A stretch of DNA of 51,896 nt, taken from contig JALOTD010000006.1 of assembly GCA_025458105.1 (NCBI GenBank), positions 1 to 51,896 on the forward strand, given 5' to 3'. The notes beneath the pieces were generated by a model. The model was not told the DNA's origin and did no database searches. It saw only the letters and a program-made list of their open reading frames with translations. The stretch is from Tabrizicola sp. Lineage in GTDB: Bacteria > Pseudomonadota > Alphaproteobacteria > Rhodobacterales > Rhodobacteraceae. Every line of letters starts with the position of its first letter. Within the stretch, counting starts at the first letter, position 1. Below, in pieces: positions 1 through 8,466 of this stretch. The position numbers were made by a program, and so were the translations under genes.

Positions 1-41
1 ACCCCCGCACCGAGGCCTACATCACCGGCCGGATCGGGTAA
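1..41 (+). CDS. pstB: PstB C-terminus (phosphate ABC transporter ATPase), partial
   Basis: Only the last 12 codons are inside the window. They read PRTEAYITGRIG and end in TAA at 39-41. This matches the usual C-terminal end of PstB (DPRT..YITGRFG type). PstB is the cytoplasmic ATPase of the high-affinity phosphate importer PstSCAB. The identification rests on this short tail plus the immediately following phoU, which is the canonical neighbour. The phoU ribosome-binding site (AGGAG) overlaps the stop, so the two genes are almost certainly co-transcribed. Confidence 0.8.
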   Translation, partial: PRTEAYITGRIG

Positions 42-46
42 GGAGC

Positions 47-748
47 ATGACGATGAACTCGGCGCATATCCTGACCGCCTTCGACCGCGACCTCGAAGCG
101 CTGCAGGCGCATTTTCTGAAACTGTCGGGCCTGACGGAGCAGGCCTTGCTTGATGCCTCGAAAGCATTGGAATCCCTTGATCTTCCGGCAGCTGAACGGG
201 TTATCTTGGCGGACCGTTCCATTGACGAGCTGGAAGAGTTCATCCAGATGGAGGCCGCCAGCCTGATCGCCCGCCGCGCACCCACGGCCAGCGATCTGCG
301 GCGAGTCCTTGCCGTCATGCGCGCGTCCCACAGCCTGGAACGCGTGGGCGACTATGCCAAGAACGTCGCCAAACGCACCCGCCAGATCGCCCAGTCCGCC
401 CCGGTCGACGGTCATGCCGGAACCATCCGCCGCATGTCGACCCTGGTGACGAAAATGCTGGACGAAGCGACCCGCGCACTGGTGCAAAAGGACGCGCAAC
501 TTGCCGAAGCCGTCCGCAAGCGCGACCTCGACATCGACCAGATGTACAACACGCTGTTCCGCTCGCTTTTCACCTACATGATGGAAAGCCCGGCCAACAT
601 CGGCCCTTCGATGCATCTGCACTTCATCGCCAAGAACATCGAACGCGCGGGCGACCATGCCACCACCATCGCCGAGCAGGCGCTGTACCTTGCGACCGGC
701 GTCATGCCCTCGGACCCCCGCCCTAAGGCCGAGACCCCAGCAACGTAG
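47..748 (+). CDS. phoU: Phosphate signalling/transport regulator PhoU
   Basis: This 233-residue all-helical protein has the two PhoU repeats. Each carries the family's E/D-rich metal-binding motif: around ERVGDYAKNVAKRT in the first half and KNIERAGDHATTIAEQ in the second. PhoU links the Pst transporter to the PhoR/PhoB two-component system and restrains phosphate uptake when phosphate is plentiful. The length is normal for the family. The start at 47 is supported by GGAG directly upstream, 5 nt after the pstB stop. In many proteobacteria phoB follows phoU. Here the next gene is a convergent LuxR-type regulator only 12 nt away, so any phoB must lie elsewhere. Confidence 0.95.
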   Translation: MTMNSAHILTAFDRDLEALQAHFLKLSGLTEQALLDASKALESLDLPAAERVILADRSIDELEEFIQMEAASLIARRAPTASDLRRVLAVMRASHSLERVGDYAKNVAKRTRQIAQSAPVDGHAGTIRRMSTLVTKMLDEATRALVQKDAQLAEAVRKRDLDIDQMYNTLFRSLFTYMMESPANIGPSMHLHFIAKNIERAGDHATTIAEQALYLATGVMPSDPRPKAETPAT

Positions 749-760
749 GGTCGGCAATCT

Positions 761-1552
761 TTAGCCCGCCTTCAGAAGCGGCAGCATCAGCGCGAAGAGC
801 TCCGCCTGGGACGAAATTCCGCAGCGCGCATAAAGCTGCTTGCGGAACACCTTCACCGTCTGCGGGCTGACCCCCAGCCGCAACCCGATCGACACCGTCG
901 AATGCCCGCGCAGGATCAAGAGCGCCACTTCCGCCTGCCGGGGTGACAACGCGATCCCGTGCCGCTTGGCCGCCGACAGCGCCAGCACCCCGGCCGTGTC
1001 CTCTGCCGGGCCCACGCTTTCCGCGATCCCGCGCCAATGACCGCGCGCCAAGGCCGCAATCACTGGGCCAAGCCTTTGACAAACTTCCATTTCCGTACCA
1101 CCGAAGGCCCGCCCCGAGGTCGCATCTCGCCCCAGGCACAGGTTCAGGCAGACCCCCGGCGCGGGCCAGACGACGAAGGTGATCTCGTCCTGCAGTGTGG
1201 TCTGGTCGTAGTATTCGATGAAATACCGGCTGCGGTGAAAGGCGTCCGGCGCGATGTCGCGCAAACGGTACACCCCTTCCGGCGCGCGTTGGCGGTGCAG
1301 GTCGTAGTATGGATCCAGTCGGAAGGCACCCGCCACGTAAGTGCTTTCCAGCTCGGAGAAAACCTGCGGACTGATGAAGCGGCGGTACAAAACCAGCGGC
1401 GGCCCCGCATCGCGGTAGGCCAGGATGATCAGATTGTCCGGTCGCGCCACCGCCAGGAACAAGTCCCACAGCCCCGCCTCGAACCCGTCGCCGCCGATCC
1501 GAGCAATCACCTCGGCGAGACGGGTTTCAGACAGGTTTGGCAGGGCCTCCAT
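761..1552 (-). CDS. LuxR-type (GerE HTH) transcriptional regulator
   Basis: The 263-residue protein has a C-terminal LuxR/GerE helix-turn-helix at about residues 202-258, starting LSPRQAEVALLILRG and including the TVKVF recognition-helix region. The N-terminal roughly 170 residues resemble no receiver or autoinducer domain that I can recognise, so I do not call it a quorum-sensing receptor. It is transcribed away from the ABC importer and catabolic genes. The 80-nt gap holds a perfect 16-bp palindrome and a further half-site. It is therefore probably the local regulator of the 1633-10895 genes, and possibly of itself, with an importer substrate as ligand. That role is inferred from divergence and the palindrome only. 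Confidence 0.85.
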   Translation of the reverse strand: MEALPNLSETRLAEVIARIGGDGFEAGLWDLFLAVARPDNLIILAYRDAGPPLVLYRRFISPQVFSELESTYVAGAFRLDPYYDLHRQRAPEGVYRLRDIAPDAFHRSRYFIEYYDQTTLQDEITFVVWPAPGVCLNLCLGRDATSGRAFGGTEMEVCQRLGPVIAALARGHWRGIAESVGPAEDTAGVLALSAAKRHGIALSPRQAEVALLILRGHSTVSIGLRLGVSPQTVKVFRKQLYARCGISSQAELFALMLPLLKAG

Positions 1553-1563
1553 GATACCTCATT

Positions 1564-1622
1564 GGGGGTATATACCCCCCACTGGACGTCGCATTAGCCT
1601 TATCCCAGCCATCAGGGGGTAT
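1564..1622. promoter_or_regulatory. Perfect palindrome plus half-site, candidate LuxR-type operator
   Basis: Positions 1564-1579 read GGGGGTATATACCCCC, an exact 16-bp inverted repeat. It lies 11 bp upstream of the regulator's start codon and about 50 bp upstream of the importer genes. A second copy of one arm, GGGGGTAT, is at 1615-1622 next to the first possible ATG of the ATPase gene. The symmetry and its place in a divergent intergenic region suggest an operator. The G-run at 1614-1619 may also serve as the ribosome-binding site of the ATPase gene, so the half-site could be coincidental. Confidence 0.6.
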
Positions 1623-1632
1623 GAATCGCCAA

Positions 1633-2688
1633 ATGTCCACCGCCGTCGACATCCGCGACGCCGTCAAGACCTACGGACAGGTGACCGCGCTGCAGGGCGT
1701 CTCGCTAAACATCGCCGACAATGAGTTCTTTACTCTCCTCGGCCCCTCGGGCTGCGGCAAGACCACGCTTCTGCGGCTGATCGCGGGGTTCGAAGAGATC
1801 ACGGCGGGCCAGATTCTGCTGTTCGGTCAGGACATTGCGCGGTTGGAGCCGAACCATCGGCCAGTGAACACGGTCTTTCAGAACTACGCCCTTTTTCCGC
1901 ATATGTCGGTCCTGGACAACGTGGCCTTCGGGCTGAAGATGAAGGGGGTGGACCTGCCCAGCCGTCAAAAGCGCGCCGGGCAAGTGCTTGAGATGGTTCA
2001 CCTATCCCAGTTTGCCGACCGCCTGCCCGCCCAGCTTTCCGGCGGCCAGCAGCAGCGCGTGGCCCTTGCCCGCGCGCTGGCACCCGAGCCCAAGGTGCTG
2101 CTTCTGGACGAGCCACTCTCGGCCCTCGACCTCAAGCTGCGGCAAGCCATGCGGGTCGAACTTAAGCAGTTGCAGGAAGACACTGGCATCACCTTCATCT
2201 TTGTCACCCACGACCAGGAAGAAGCGCTGACCATGTCCGACCGCATCGCCGTCATGTCGAATGGCACGGTGCAGCAGATCGGCACCGCGCGGGACATCTA
2301 CGAGGCGCCCGTCAATCGGTTTGTGGCTGATTTCATCGGTGAAACCAATCTGTTGCAGGTCGATGTTGAAGCAAATTCTGAAGACATTGCCATTGTTATC
2401 CTGCCAGGCGGGCACCGCATCACCTGCCCCTCGGCCAGTTCCAAGACCGGGAAGCATCACCTGTCGATCCGTCCCGAGCGAGTGACGATTGCCGACACGG
2501 GCAACCTCTCGGCGACCGTCGACCGGGTCGTCTACCTGGGCACCGACCTGCAGGTCATTGCACATCTCGACGACAGTCAAACGGTTACCATTCGCCTGCA
2601 GAACGCCGCCCGCACGGCTCCCCCTGCGCTGGGCCAACGCATCAGCCTGCAGCTGGAGGAAGGCGCGGCCCGCCTTCTGGCCGACTGA
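1633..2688 (+). CDS. Polyamine-type ABC importer 1, ATPase (PotA family)
   Basis: This cytoplasmic ATPase powers an importer of the spermidine/putrescine (PotABCD) class. Visible are Walker A GPSGCGKT (about residues 37-44), a Q-loop region [11 protein letters not shown], the signature LSGGQQQR (about 135-142), Walker B VLLLDEP (about 155) and H-loop [10 protein letters not shown]-terminal TOBE-type domain follows. Length is about 351 residues, normal for PotA. I prefer ATG 1633 over the in-frame ATG 1621, because the only purine-rich stretch (AGGGGG, 1614-1619) is 1 nt from the latter. It is the first gene of the plus-strand run, and its stop overlaps the next start (TGATG). The substrate is unproven and may be another cationic amine. 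Confidence 0.93.
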   Translation: MSTAVDIRDAVKTYGQVTALQGVSLNIADNEFFTLLGPSGCGKTTLLRLIAGFEEITAGQILLFGQDIARLEPNHRPVNTVFQNYALFPHMSVLDNVAFGLKMKGVDLPSRQKRAGQVLEMVHLSQFADRLPAQLSGGQQQRVALARALAPEPKVLLLDEPLSALDLKLRQAMRVELKQLQEDTGITFIFVTHDQEEALTMSDRIAVMSNGTVQQIGTARDIYEAPVNRFVADFIGETNLLQVDVEANSEDIAIVILPGGHRITCPSASSKTGKHHLSIRPERVTIADTGNLSATVDRVVYLGTDLQVIAHLDDSQTVTIRLQNAARTAPPALGQRISLQLEEGAARLLAD

Positions 2689-3605
2689 TGGCCGCCCCCG
2701 GCCCCCAGCCCCAGACGGGTGACGCGGCCTATCGGGGGATCGTGCGGCCGCTTCTTCTGCCCACCTGGGCGGTGATCGGCATCCTGATGGTGCTGCCGGT
2801 CGCCCTTATGGCGGTTTATTCCTTTCTGACCAAAGAGTTCCGGGGCGGCGTCGAATGGGATTTCACCCTTGCCGCCTATGACCAGTTTTTCGTCACCCGG
2901 GGCCTTTTTGGTGACGAGCCGCCGCAAATCGAGTGGACCTACATCTCGATCTTCTGGCGCTCCATCTGGCAGGCGGCGCTGGCCACCCTTCTCTGTCTGC
3001 TGATCGGCTTTCCGACCGCCTGGTTCATTGCGACACGGCCCGCAAAGACCCGTGGAATCTGGCTTTTCCTGATTACCATCCCCTACTGGGTCAACCTTTT
3101 GATCCGCACGGTGTCCCTTCGCTTTCTCCTCCGCGATCAAGGGCCGCTGAACGAGGGGCTGATCGACCTTGGTCTGATCTCAGAGCCCTTACAGATCATC
3201 AACACCAACCTCGCGGTGCAACTGGGCCTGTTCTATAGCTACCTGCCCTTCATGGTGCTGCCGATCTACGCGGCGGTCGAGCGTTACAACTTCGCCCTCT
3301 CCGAGGCCGCCGCCGACCTTTACGCCAGCCGCTGGGCCACCTTGCGCGAGATTGTGTTGCCCGTGGTCAAGCCCGGCATCATCGCGGGCTGCATCCTGGT
3401 CTTTGTGCCGTCCCTCGGCGCTTTCCTTGCGCCCGATCTGCTGGGTGGCGCCAAGACCTTCATGATCGGGAGCCTGATCGACGAACAGTTCAAGGGCTCA
3501 CAAGGCAACTGGCCGTTCGGCGCGGCGGTGGCGATGATCCTGATGAGCTTGGTCCTGATTGTCCTTTTGCTTTACGCCCGGGCACAGACGCGGGGGGCGC
3601 GATGA
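2688..3605 (+). CDS. Polyamine-type ABC importer 1, permease (PotB family)
   Basis: This 305-residue inner-membrane protein has about six hydrophobic segments. The first is at roughly residues 25-45. A cytoplasmic EAA coupling loop lies near 205-233 ([20 protein letters not shown]...PG). It is the PotB/PotH-type half of the importer channel. It overlaps the ATPase stop by one base and the next permease by 4 nt (ATGA), indicating translational coupling. The loop between the first two membrane segments is moderately long, as is usual for PotB-type subunits. Confidence 0.92.
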   Translation: MAAPGPQPQTGDAAYRGIVRPLLLPTWAVIGILMVLPVALMAVYSFLTKEFRGGVEWDFTLAAYDQFFVTRGLFGDEPPQIEWTYISIFWRSIWQAALATLLCLLIGFPTAWFIATRPAKTRGIWLFLITIPYWVNLLIRTVSLRFLLRDQGPLNEGLIDLGLISEPLQIINTNLAVQLGLFYSYLPFMVLPIYAAVERYNFALSEAAADLYASRWATLREIVLPVVKPGIIAGCILVFVPSLGAFLAPDLLGGAKTFMIGSLIDEQFKGSQGNWPFGAAVAMILMSLVLIVLLLYARAQTRGAR

Positions 3606-4402
3606 AGGGTGTGCGCCACTACCCCGGCTTTCTGCCGCTGACGATCCTGTGCCTGATTGTCCTTTATGCACCCTTGGCTGTGGTGGCGGTCTACAGCTTC
3701 AATGCCTCCACCTCGATCACCCAATGGGGTGGCTTTTCTTTGCGCTGGTATGCCGATGTCTTTACCGGCGCCGAGGCGGAACGCTTTGGCCAGGCGGCCT
3801 GGAACTCGCTGACCATCGCGCTGATCGCGGCCACGACCGCCACGGCCATCGCAACGGCGGCTGCGCTTGCGATGATCCGCGGCGGGCCGTTTCGCGGCCG
3901 GCAGGCGAGTTTCGCGCTGATCAACCTGCCACTCATGGTGCCGGAAATCGTGATCGCGGTGGCCACGCTGATCTTTTTCTCTACCATCGGGCTGACGACC
4001 GGCTATCTGACCATCCTTCTCGCCCACATCACCTTCTGCATCCCCTTCGCCTATCTGCCCATCGCGGCGCGGCTTGAGGGGATCGAGGGCACCTATGAAC
4101 AGGCCGCCCGCGACCTCTATGCCACCCGCGCGCAGGCCTTCCGGCTGATCCTTCTGCCTCTCATGATGCCCGGCGTGATCTCGGGCTGGCTTTTGGCCTT
4201 CATCATCAGCCTCGACGATTTCATCATCACCAACTTCGTCAAGGGCGCGGGGATGGAGACCTTGCCGACCGCGATCTTCGGGTCGGTGAAACAGGGCATC
4301 AAGCCCAACATCATGGCCATTTCCACGCTGATGCTTCTGGTCAGCGTCCTGTTCGTGACTGCCGCCTACCTGATCAACCGCAAGGGGCAGAAGACCCCGT
4401 GA
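3602..4402 (+). CDS. Polyamine-type ABC importer 1, permease (PotC family)
   Basis: The second permease has 266 residues and six membrane segments, starting with one at about residues 10-32. Its EAA-type loop is near residues 166-195 ([25 protein letters not shown]). The [12 protein letters not shown] stretch typical of PotC/PotI subunits follows. It begins inside the previous gene through an ATGA overlap. It ends 16 nt before the binding-protein gene, which has its own strong AGGAGA ribosome-binding site. Confidence 0.92.
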   Translation: MKGVRHYPGFLPLTILCLIVLYAPLAVVAVYSFNASTSITQWGGFSLRWYADVFTGAEAERFGQAAWNSLTIALIAATTATAIATAAALAMIRGGPFRGRQASFALINLPLMVPEIVIAVATLIFFSTIGLTTGYLTILLAHITFCIPFAYLPIAARLEGIEGTYEQAARDLYATRAQAFRLILLPLMMPGVISGWLLAFIISLDDFIITNFVKGAGMETLPTAIFGSVKQGIKPNIMAISTLMLLVSVLFVTAAYLINRKGQKTP

Positions 4403-4418
4403 CAACAAGGAGAACCCC

Positions 4419-5435
4419 ATGAAAAGACTGCTTCTTTCTACCGCTTTCCTCGCCTCGCCCGCCTTTGCCGAGGGCGAGCTGAAGGTCTACCACTGGTTCG
4501 AGTATATCCCCGAGGACCTGGTCACCAAATTCGAGACCGAGACCGGCATCGACGTGACCATCGACACCTATGACAGCAACGAGGCGATGCTGGCCGCGCT
4601 GAAGGCGGGCAAGCTTGGCCAGTATGACGTGGCCGTGCCGGGCGACTACATGGTCAAGATCATGGCCGGGGAAGGCCTGCTGGATACCTTCGCGCCGACC
4701 GACCTGCCGAACTTCGGCAACATCGCGCCGCAGTGGCTGGACGTGCCCTTCGACCCGGGCCGCCAGTCGTCGATCCCCTATCAGTGGGGCTCTACCGCCT
4801 TTTCGGTGAACCGCGATGTCTTCACCGGCGACATCTCTACCCTCGGCATCATCTTCGACCCGCCGCCGGAACTGCAGGGCAAGATCAACGTCCTCGACAG
4901 CCAGGGAGAGGTGCTGGCGCTCGGCTCGATCTACCTTGGCATTCCGCAATGCACCCAGGACCGCGAGCAGCTGAAGGCGCTGAACGACATGCTCCTGAAC
5001 GCCAAACAGCACTGGGCCTCGTTCGGCTCCGACATCTCGAAGGATGTGCTCGTCTCGGGCGATGCGGCGGCGGGGATGATCTACAACGGCTTTTCCGCCA
5101 AGGCGCGGGCCGAGGGCGCGAATGTCGAATTCGCCTTCCCGAAAGAGGGCTACGTTGTCTGGATGGACAACGTCGTCCTCCTGAAGGACGCACCCAACCG
5201 CGACAACGCGCTGAAATTCATGAACTTCCTGCTGGATCCAGCGAACGCCGCCGCTGTCACCAACTACGCCGCCTACAGCGCGGGCGTGACGGGGGTTGAA
5301 CCCTTCCTTGCCCCCGAAATCTCGGGCAGCCCGGAGAACAACCCGCCGGCCGACCAGAAAGGCTTCTTCATCGAAGCCTGCGACGAGGAAACCCAGAAGC
5401 TTTACGACGCGATCTGGACCAACCTGAAGAAGTAG
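4419..5435 (+). CDS. Polyamine-type ABC importer 1, periplasmic binding protein (PotD/PotF family)
   Basis: The protein has 338 residues and a Sec signal peptide of about 17 residues (MKRLLLSTAFLASPAFA). The mature N-terminus has the family's VYHWFEYIPEDL strand. The region PKEGYVVWMDN aligns with the PKEGG..WMD stretch of PotD, whose Trp and Asp contact the amine. Retention of both residues supports a cationic amine ligand but does not identify it. AGGAGAACCCC precedes the start. A perfect 10-bp hairpin lies just after the stop, before the nitrilase gene, and may raise the amount of this protein relative to its neighbours. Confidence 0.92.
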   Translation: MKRLLLSTAFLASPAFAEGELKVYHWFEYIPEDLVTKFETETGIDVTIDTYDSNEAMLAALKAGKLGQYDVAVPGDYMVKIMAGEGLLDTFAPTDLPNFGNIAPQWLDVPFDPGRQSSIPYQWGSTAFSVNRDVFTGDISTLGIIFDPPPELQGKINVLDSQGEVLALGSIYLGIPQCTQDREQLKALNDMLLNAKQHWASFGSDISKDVLVSGDAAAGMIYNGFSAKARAEGANVEFAFPKEGYVVWMDNVVLLKDAPNRDNALKFMNFLLDPANAAAVTNYAAYSAGVTGVEPFLAPEISGSPENNPPADQKGFFIEACDEETQKLYDAIWTNLKK

Positions 5436-5443
5436 ACCCATGC

Positions 5444-5475
5444 GCCGCCCGTCACCCTGACCGGCGACGGGCGGC
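5444..5475 (+). promoter_or_regulatory. Intra-operon hairpin after binding-protein gene 1
   Basis: GCCGCCCGTC (5444-5453) pairs perfectly with GACGGGCGGC (5466-5475) across a 12-nt loop. It starts 8 nt after the binding-protein stop and ends 15 nt before the nitrilase start. No T-tract follows, so it is more likely an mRNA-stabilising or attenuating element than a full terminator. A similar perfect hairpin occupies the same relative place in importer 3 (43542-43568). Confidence 0.6.
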
Positions 5476-5490
5476 CCTGAAGGACCCGCC

Positions 5491-6246
5491 ATGCGCGTAG
5501 CACTTCTGCAAACTCATTCCCCAATGGGCGATCTTGACGCCGCCTGTGCCGCAGCAGAGGCCGCGTTGGCCGCCGCCGCCGCAATGGGCGCCGAAGCCCT
5601 TGTCCTGTCCGAAGTCTTCCTGCCGGGCTACAACCAACCGGACATCCCCGCCCGCGCGCTCACCCTCGACAGCCCGCAGCTACTGCACCTTGCTGCCGCA
5701 GCTCGCCGCCACCAGACGGCCCTGGTCGTGGGCTACGCCGAGCGCGACAGCGACACCCTCTACAACTCTGCCGCCTGCTTTGGCCCCGATGGAGCCTGTC
5801 TGGCCAACTACCGCAAGGTTCAGCTTTATGGCCCCCGGGAACGCGCCCTTTACCAACCCGGCAACACTTATGCGACCTTTCCACTGGGCGCTGAAACGGC
5901 AGCGATTCTCATTTGTTACGACGTGGAGTTTGCACCGCATGTGAAGTCTCTGGCCGACCGCGGAGTGACGCTGATCCTTGCGCCCACCGCCAACATGGCG
6001 CCCTTCACCCATGTCGTCCACCACACCGTCCCGGCCATGGCCGCAAACCACGGGGTGACGATCGTCTACGCCAACTATTGCGGCACGGAAGGTGATCTTA
6101 CTTACGTTGGCGGCTCGCTCATCGCCGGACCGCATGGCGAGATCCTGGCCCAGGCAGGCGAGCATCCCGCGCTTCTGGTCGCCGATATTCCCGCGCGCAA
6201 CCCCGCGCGGTTGTCCACCCAATCCGCCGACCTGAAGGCCCTCTGA
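5491..6246 (+). CDS. Nitrilase-superfamily C-N hydrolase (amidase-like)
   Basis: This 251-residue cytoplasmic enzyme has the Glu-Lys-Cys triad of the carbon-nitrogen hydrolase superfamily. The residues are Glu41 in SEVFLPGYN, Lys109 in YRKVQLYG and Cys142 in LICYDVEF. The length and motifs fit the omega-amidase/aliphatic amidase/N-carbamoylputrescine amidase side of the family rather than true nitrilases. It sits between the importer genes and the flavoprotein, and its stop overlaps the next start (TGATG). A role in hydrolysing an amide of the imported compound, or of a breakdown product, is inferred from position only. Confidence 0.9.
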   Translation: MRVALLQTHSPMGDLDAACAAAEAALAAAAAMGAEALVLSEVFLPGYNQPDIPARALTLDSPQLLHLAAAARRHQTALVVGYAERDSDTLYNSAACFGPDGACLANYRKVQLYGPRERALYQPGNTYATFPLGAETAAILICYDVEFAPHVKSLADRGVTLILAPTANMAPFTHVVHHTVPAMAANHGVTIVYANYCGTEGDLTYVGGSLIAGPHGEILAQAGEHPALLVADIPARNPARLSTQSADLKAL

Positions 6247-8324
6247 TGCGCGACCCCCGCCACGATATTCTGTTCACGCCACTGCAAATCGGCCCGAAGA
6301 CCGCCAAAAACCGCTTCTACCAGGTGCCCCACTGCAACGGTGGCGGCTATCGTGACCCCTCCGCGGTGGTCGAGATGCGCCGCACCAAGGCCGAGGGCGG
6401 CTGGGGCGTGATCTTCACCGAACAGACGGAAATCCACCCGACCTCCGAGATCACCCCCTTCATCGAACAGCACCTCTGGGACGACCGCGACTTGCCCGCG
6501 CTGGCCCGCATGGCGGAGGCGATGAAATCCCACGGTGCGCTCGCCGGCATCCAACTCGCCTACTCCGGCATCAACGGCCCGAACCTCTACTCCCGCGAGG
6601 TGCCGCTTGCGGTCACGGGCGGCCCGATCCTGACCTTCACCTCCGACCCCGTCCAGGCCCGCACCATGGACAAGGAGGACATCCGCGACCTCCGCCGCTG
6701 GTTCAAGAACGCCTTTCGCCGCAGCCAGCAGGCAGGCTTCGACCTCATCTGCCTTTACGGCGCCCACGGCTTCGGCATCCTGCAGCACTTCCTCTCCCGG
6801 GCCACGAACCACCGCACCGACGAGTACGGCGGCACCCTCACAAACCGCGCGAGGTTCCTGCGCGAGATCGTTGAAGATGCACGGGAAACCACGAAGGGCG
6901 AACTGGCCGTCACGCTCCGGATGAGCCTCCATGAAGGCGGACCTCAAGGCTTTTCCAATGCCGAACTCCGCGATTTCATCGCGATGCACGCCGACCTTCC
7001 CGACCTCTGGGACCTCGCCCAGGGCACTTGGGAGGCCTGCTCCGGCACCTCTCGCTTCAAGGACGAAGGCGCACAAGAGGCGCTGGTCAAGGGCATCAAG
7101 GACCTGACCCCGAAACCCGTCGTCGGCGTCGGCCGCTTCACCAGCCCCGACGCGATGGTGCGCCAGATCAAGGCGGGCATCCTCGACCTCATCGGTGCCG
7201 CAAGGCCAAGCATCGCCGACCCCTTCCTGCCGCTGAAAGTGGAACAGGGCCGCTATGAGGACATCCGCGAATGCATCGGCTGCAACATCTGCATCTCGGG
7301 CGACATGACCCAAGGCATCAGCCGCTGCACCCAGAACACCGCCTTCATGGAGGAATGGCGCAAGGGCTGGCACCCCGAGCGCCCGCGCCCCAAGGGCGCA
7401 TCCGAAAGCGTCCTGATCGTCGGCGCGGGCCCCACGGGCCTTGAGGCCGCGCTCCAGGCCGCCAGACGTGGCTACAAGGTCACCCTGGCCGAGGCCACCA
7501 CCACCCTCGGCGGCCGGGTGACAAAGGAACGCGCCCTTCCCGGTCTCTCCGCCTGGGGCCGCGTCGCCGACTACCGCACCGGCCAACTCGCTCCCCTTCC
7601 CAATGTCGAGATCTACCGCGACAGCTCCCTCACGCCCGACGACGTCCTCGCGATGCAAGCCGACCACGTCGCCATCGCCACAGGGGCCAACTGGCGCCGC
7701 GACGCCGTGGCGCGCTTCCACCTGCACCCGATCCCGACTGATCCGGCGATGCCGCTCTACACCCCAGACGACCTGATGTCGGGCCGTTGCCCCGAGGATC
7801 AGACCGTCGCGCTTTATGACGACGACCATTTCTACATGGGCTCCGTCCTCGCCGAGCTCATGATCGCGAAGGGCAACCGCGTCCACTTCATCACCCCCGC
7901 CGTGAAAGTCGCCGAGTGGACCGACAACACGCTGGAGCAGGGCACGATCATGCGCCGCCTTCTCGATCTCGGCGTGGAGATCCACCTCAGCAAAGCCCCG
8001 GAAGCCATTGGCGCAGCAGACGTAACGCTGGGATGTACTTGGACCGGCCGCCAGACCCTGCTCCCCTGCGACGCGGTCCTCCACGTCACCTCCCGCACTC
8101 CGAACGACAGCCTCTATCACCAGATCAAAGCCCTCGACTGGCAGGCCGCCGGGATCAAGTCGCTGAAACTCATCGGCGACGCCGCCGCCCCCGGCCCCAT
8201 TGCCTGGGCGACCTACGCCGGGCGCAACTGGGCCGAATCCCTCGACCAGCCCGACCAGGGCGACGCCCTCACCTTCCGCCGCGAGATCGCCGCGCTCGAC
8301 CCCGGCCCCAGCCTCCTGCCATGA
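6246..8324 (+). CDS. Trimethylamine-dehydrogenase-like iron-sulfur flavoprotein
   Basis: This 692-residue protein has an N-terminal old-yellow-enzyme TIM barrel and a C-terminal FAD/NAD-like half (IVGAGPTGLEAA near residue 391). It closely follows the TMADH/DMADH pattern. NRFYQVPHC puts Cys30 at the 6-S-cysteinyl-FMN position. Cys343, Cys346, Cys349 and Cys361 match the 4Fe-4S ligands, and YGAH (171-174) matches the catalytic Tyr-His pair. The pocket differs: Gln60, Glu74 and Ala105 stand where TMADH has Tyr, Ser and Trp, and no clear counterpart of Asp267 is seen. The family oxidatively N-demethylates tertiary or secondary amines (TMADH, DMADH, DgcA, StcD). Here the substrate is likely bulkier than trimethylamine. 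Confidence 0.9.
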   Translation: MRDPRHDILFTPLQIGPKTAKNRFYQVPHCNGGGYRDPSAVVEMRRTKAEGGWGVIFTEQTEIHPTSEITPFIEQHLWDDRDLPALARMAEAMKSHGALAGIQLAYSGINGPNLYSREVPLAVTGGPILTFTSDPVQARTMDKEDIRDLRRWFKNAFRRSQQAGFDLICLYGAHGFGILQHFLSRATNHRTDEYGGTLTNRARFLREIVEDARETTKGELAVTLRMSLHEGGPQGFSNAELRDFIAMHADLPDLWDLAQGTWEACSGTSRFKDEGAQEALVKGIKDLTPKPVVGVGRFTSPDAMVRQIKAGILDLIGAARPSIADPFLPLKVEQGRYEDIRECIGCNICISGDMTQGISRCTQNTAFMEEWRKGWHPERPRPKGASESVLIVGAGPTGLEAALQAARRGYKVTLAEATTTLGGRVTKERALPGLSAWGRVADYRTGQLAPLPNVEIYRDSSLTPDDVLAMQADHVAIATGANWRRDAVARFHLHPIPTDPAMPLYTPDDLMSGRCPEDQTVALYDDDHFYMGSVLAELMIAKGNRVHFITPAVKVAEWTDNTLEQGTIMRRLLDLGVEIHLSKAPEAIGAADVTLGCTWTGRQTLLPCDAVLHVTSRTPNDSLYHQIKALDWQAAGIKSLKLIGDAAAPGPIAWATYAGRNWAESLDQPDQGDALTFRREIAALDPGPSLLP

Positions 8325-8330
8325 CCGAGC

Positions 8331-8400
8331 CCTTTCACCTTGCACCAAGTATCCCCGCCGGAGGCACCCGAGCGTTTCTGCGTCCTTCACGCAGAAACGC
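8331..8400. repeat. Post-stop repeat module with 12-bp hairpin (copy 1)
   Basis: Seven bases after the flavoprotein stop, 8331-8356 reads a CCTTTCACCTTG...CCAAGTATCCC motif. It is nearly repeated at 40247-40271, also a few bases after a stop. It is followed by a perfect hairpin: GCGTTTCTGCGT (8372-8383) pairs with ACGCAGAAACGC (8389-8400) around a 5-nt loop. No clear T-tract follows. It could act as a Rho-independent-like or stabilising element between the flavoprotein and the Rid gene. Only two copies are seen in this window. Confidence 0.55.
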
Positions 8401-8466
8401 GCGACAAAGAGTCTTCGCGCGGAACGCGCTCAATTCAATAACCGCCCTCACCCACGGACCCCAACG

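Noticed and set aside
761-1552. Quorum-sensing LuxR receptor
   Set aside because: Only the C-terminal HTH is recognisable. No autoinducer-binding signature or synthase gene is seen.
1633-5435. Naming importer 1 potABCD as a spermidine or putrescine importer
   Set aside because: The fold and the WMD site fit the class, but related importers carry other cationic or zwitterionic amines, and the neighbours suggest a different substrate.
6102-8390. Long minus-strand open frame of 762 codons opposite the flavoprotein
   Set aside because: It is antisense to a gene with clear TMADH motifs. Its translation is Gly/Ala/Val/Asp-rich without any domain, a common artefact of high-GC codon bias.
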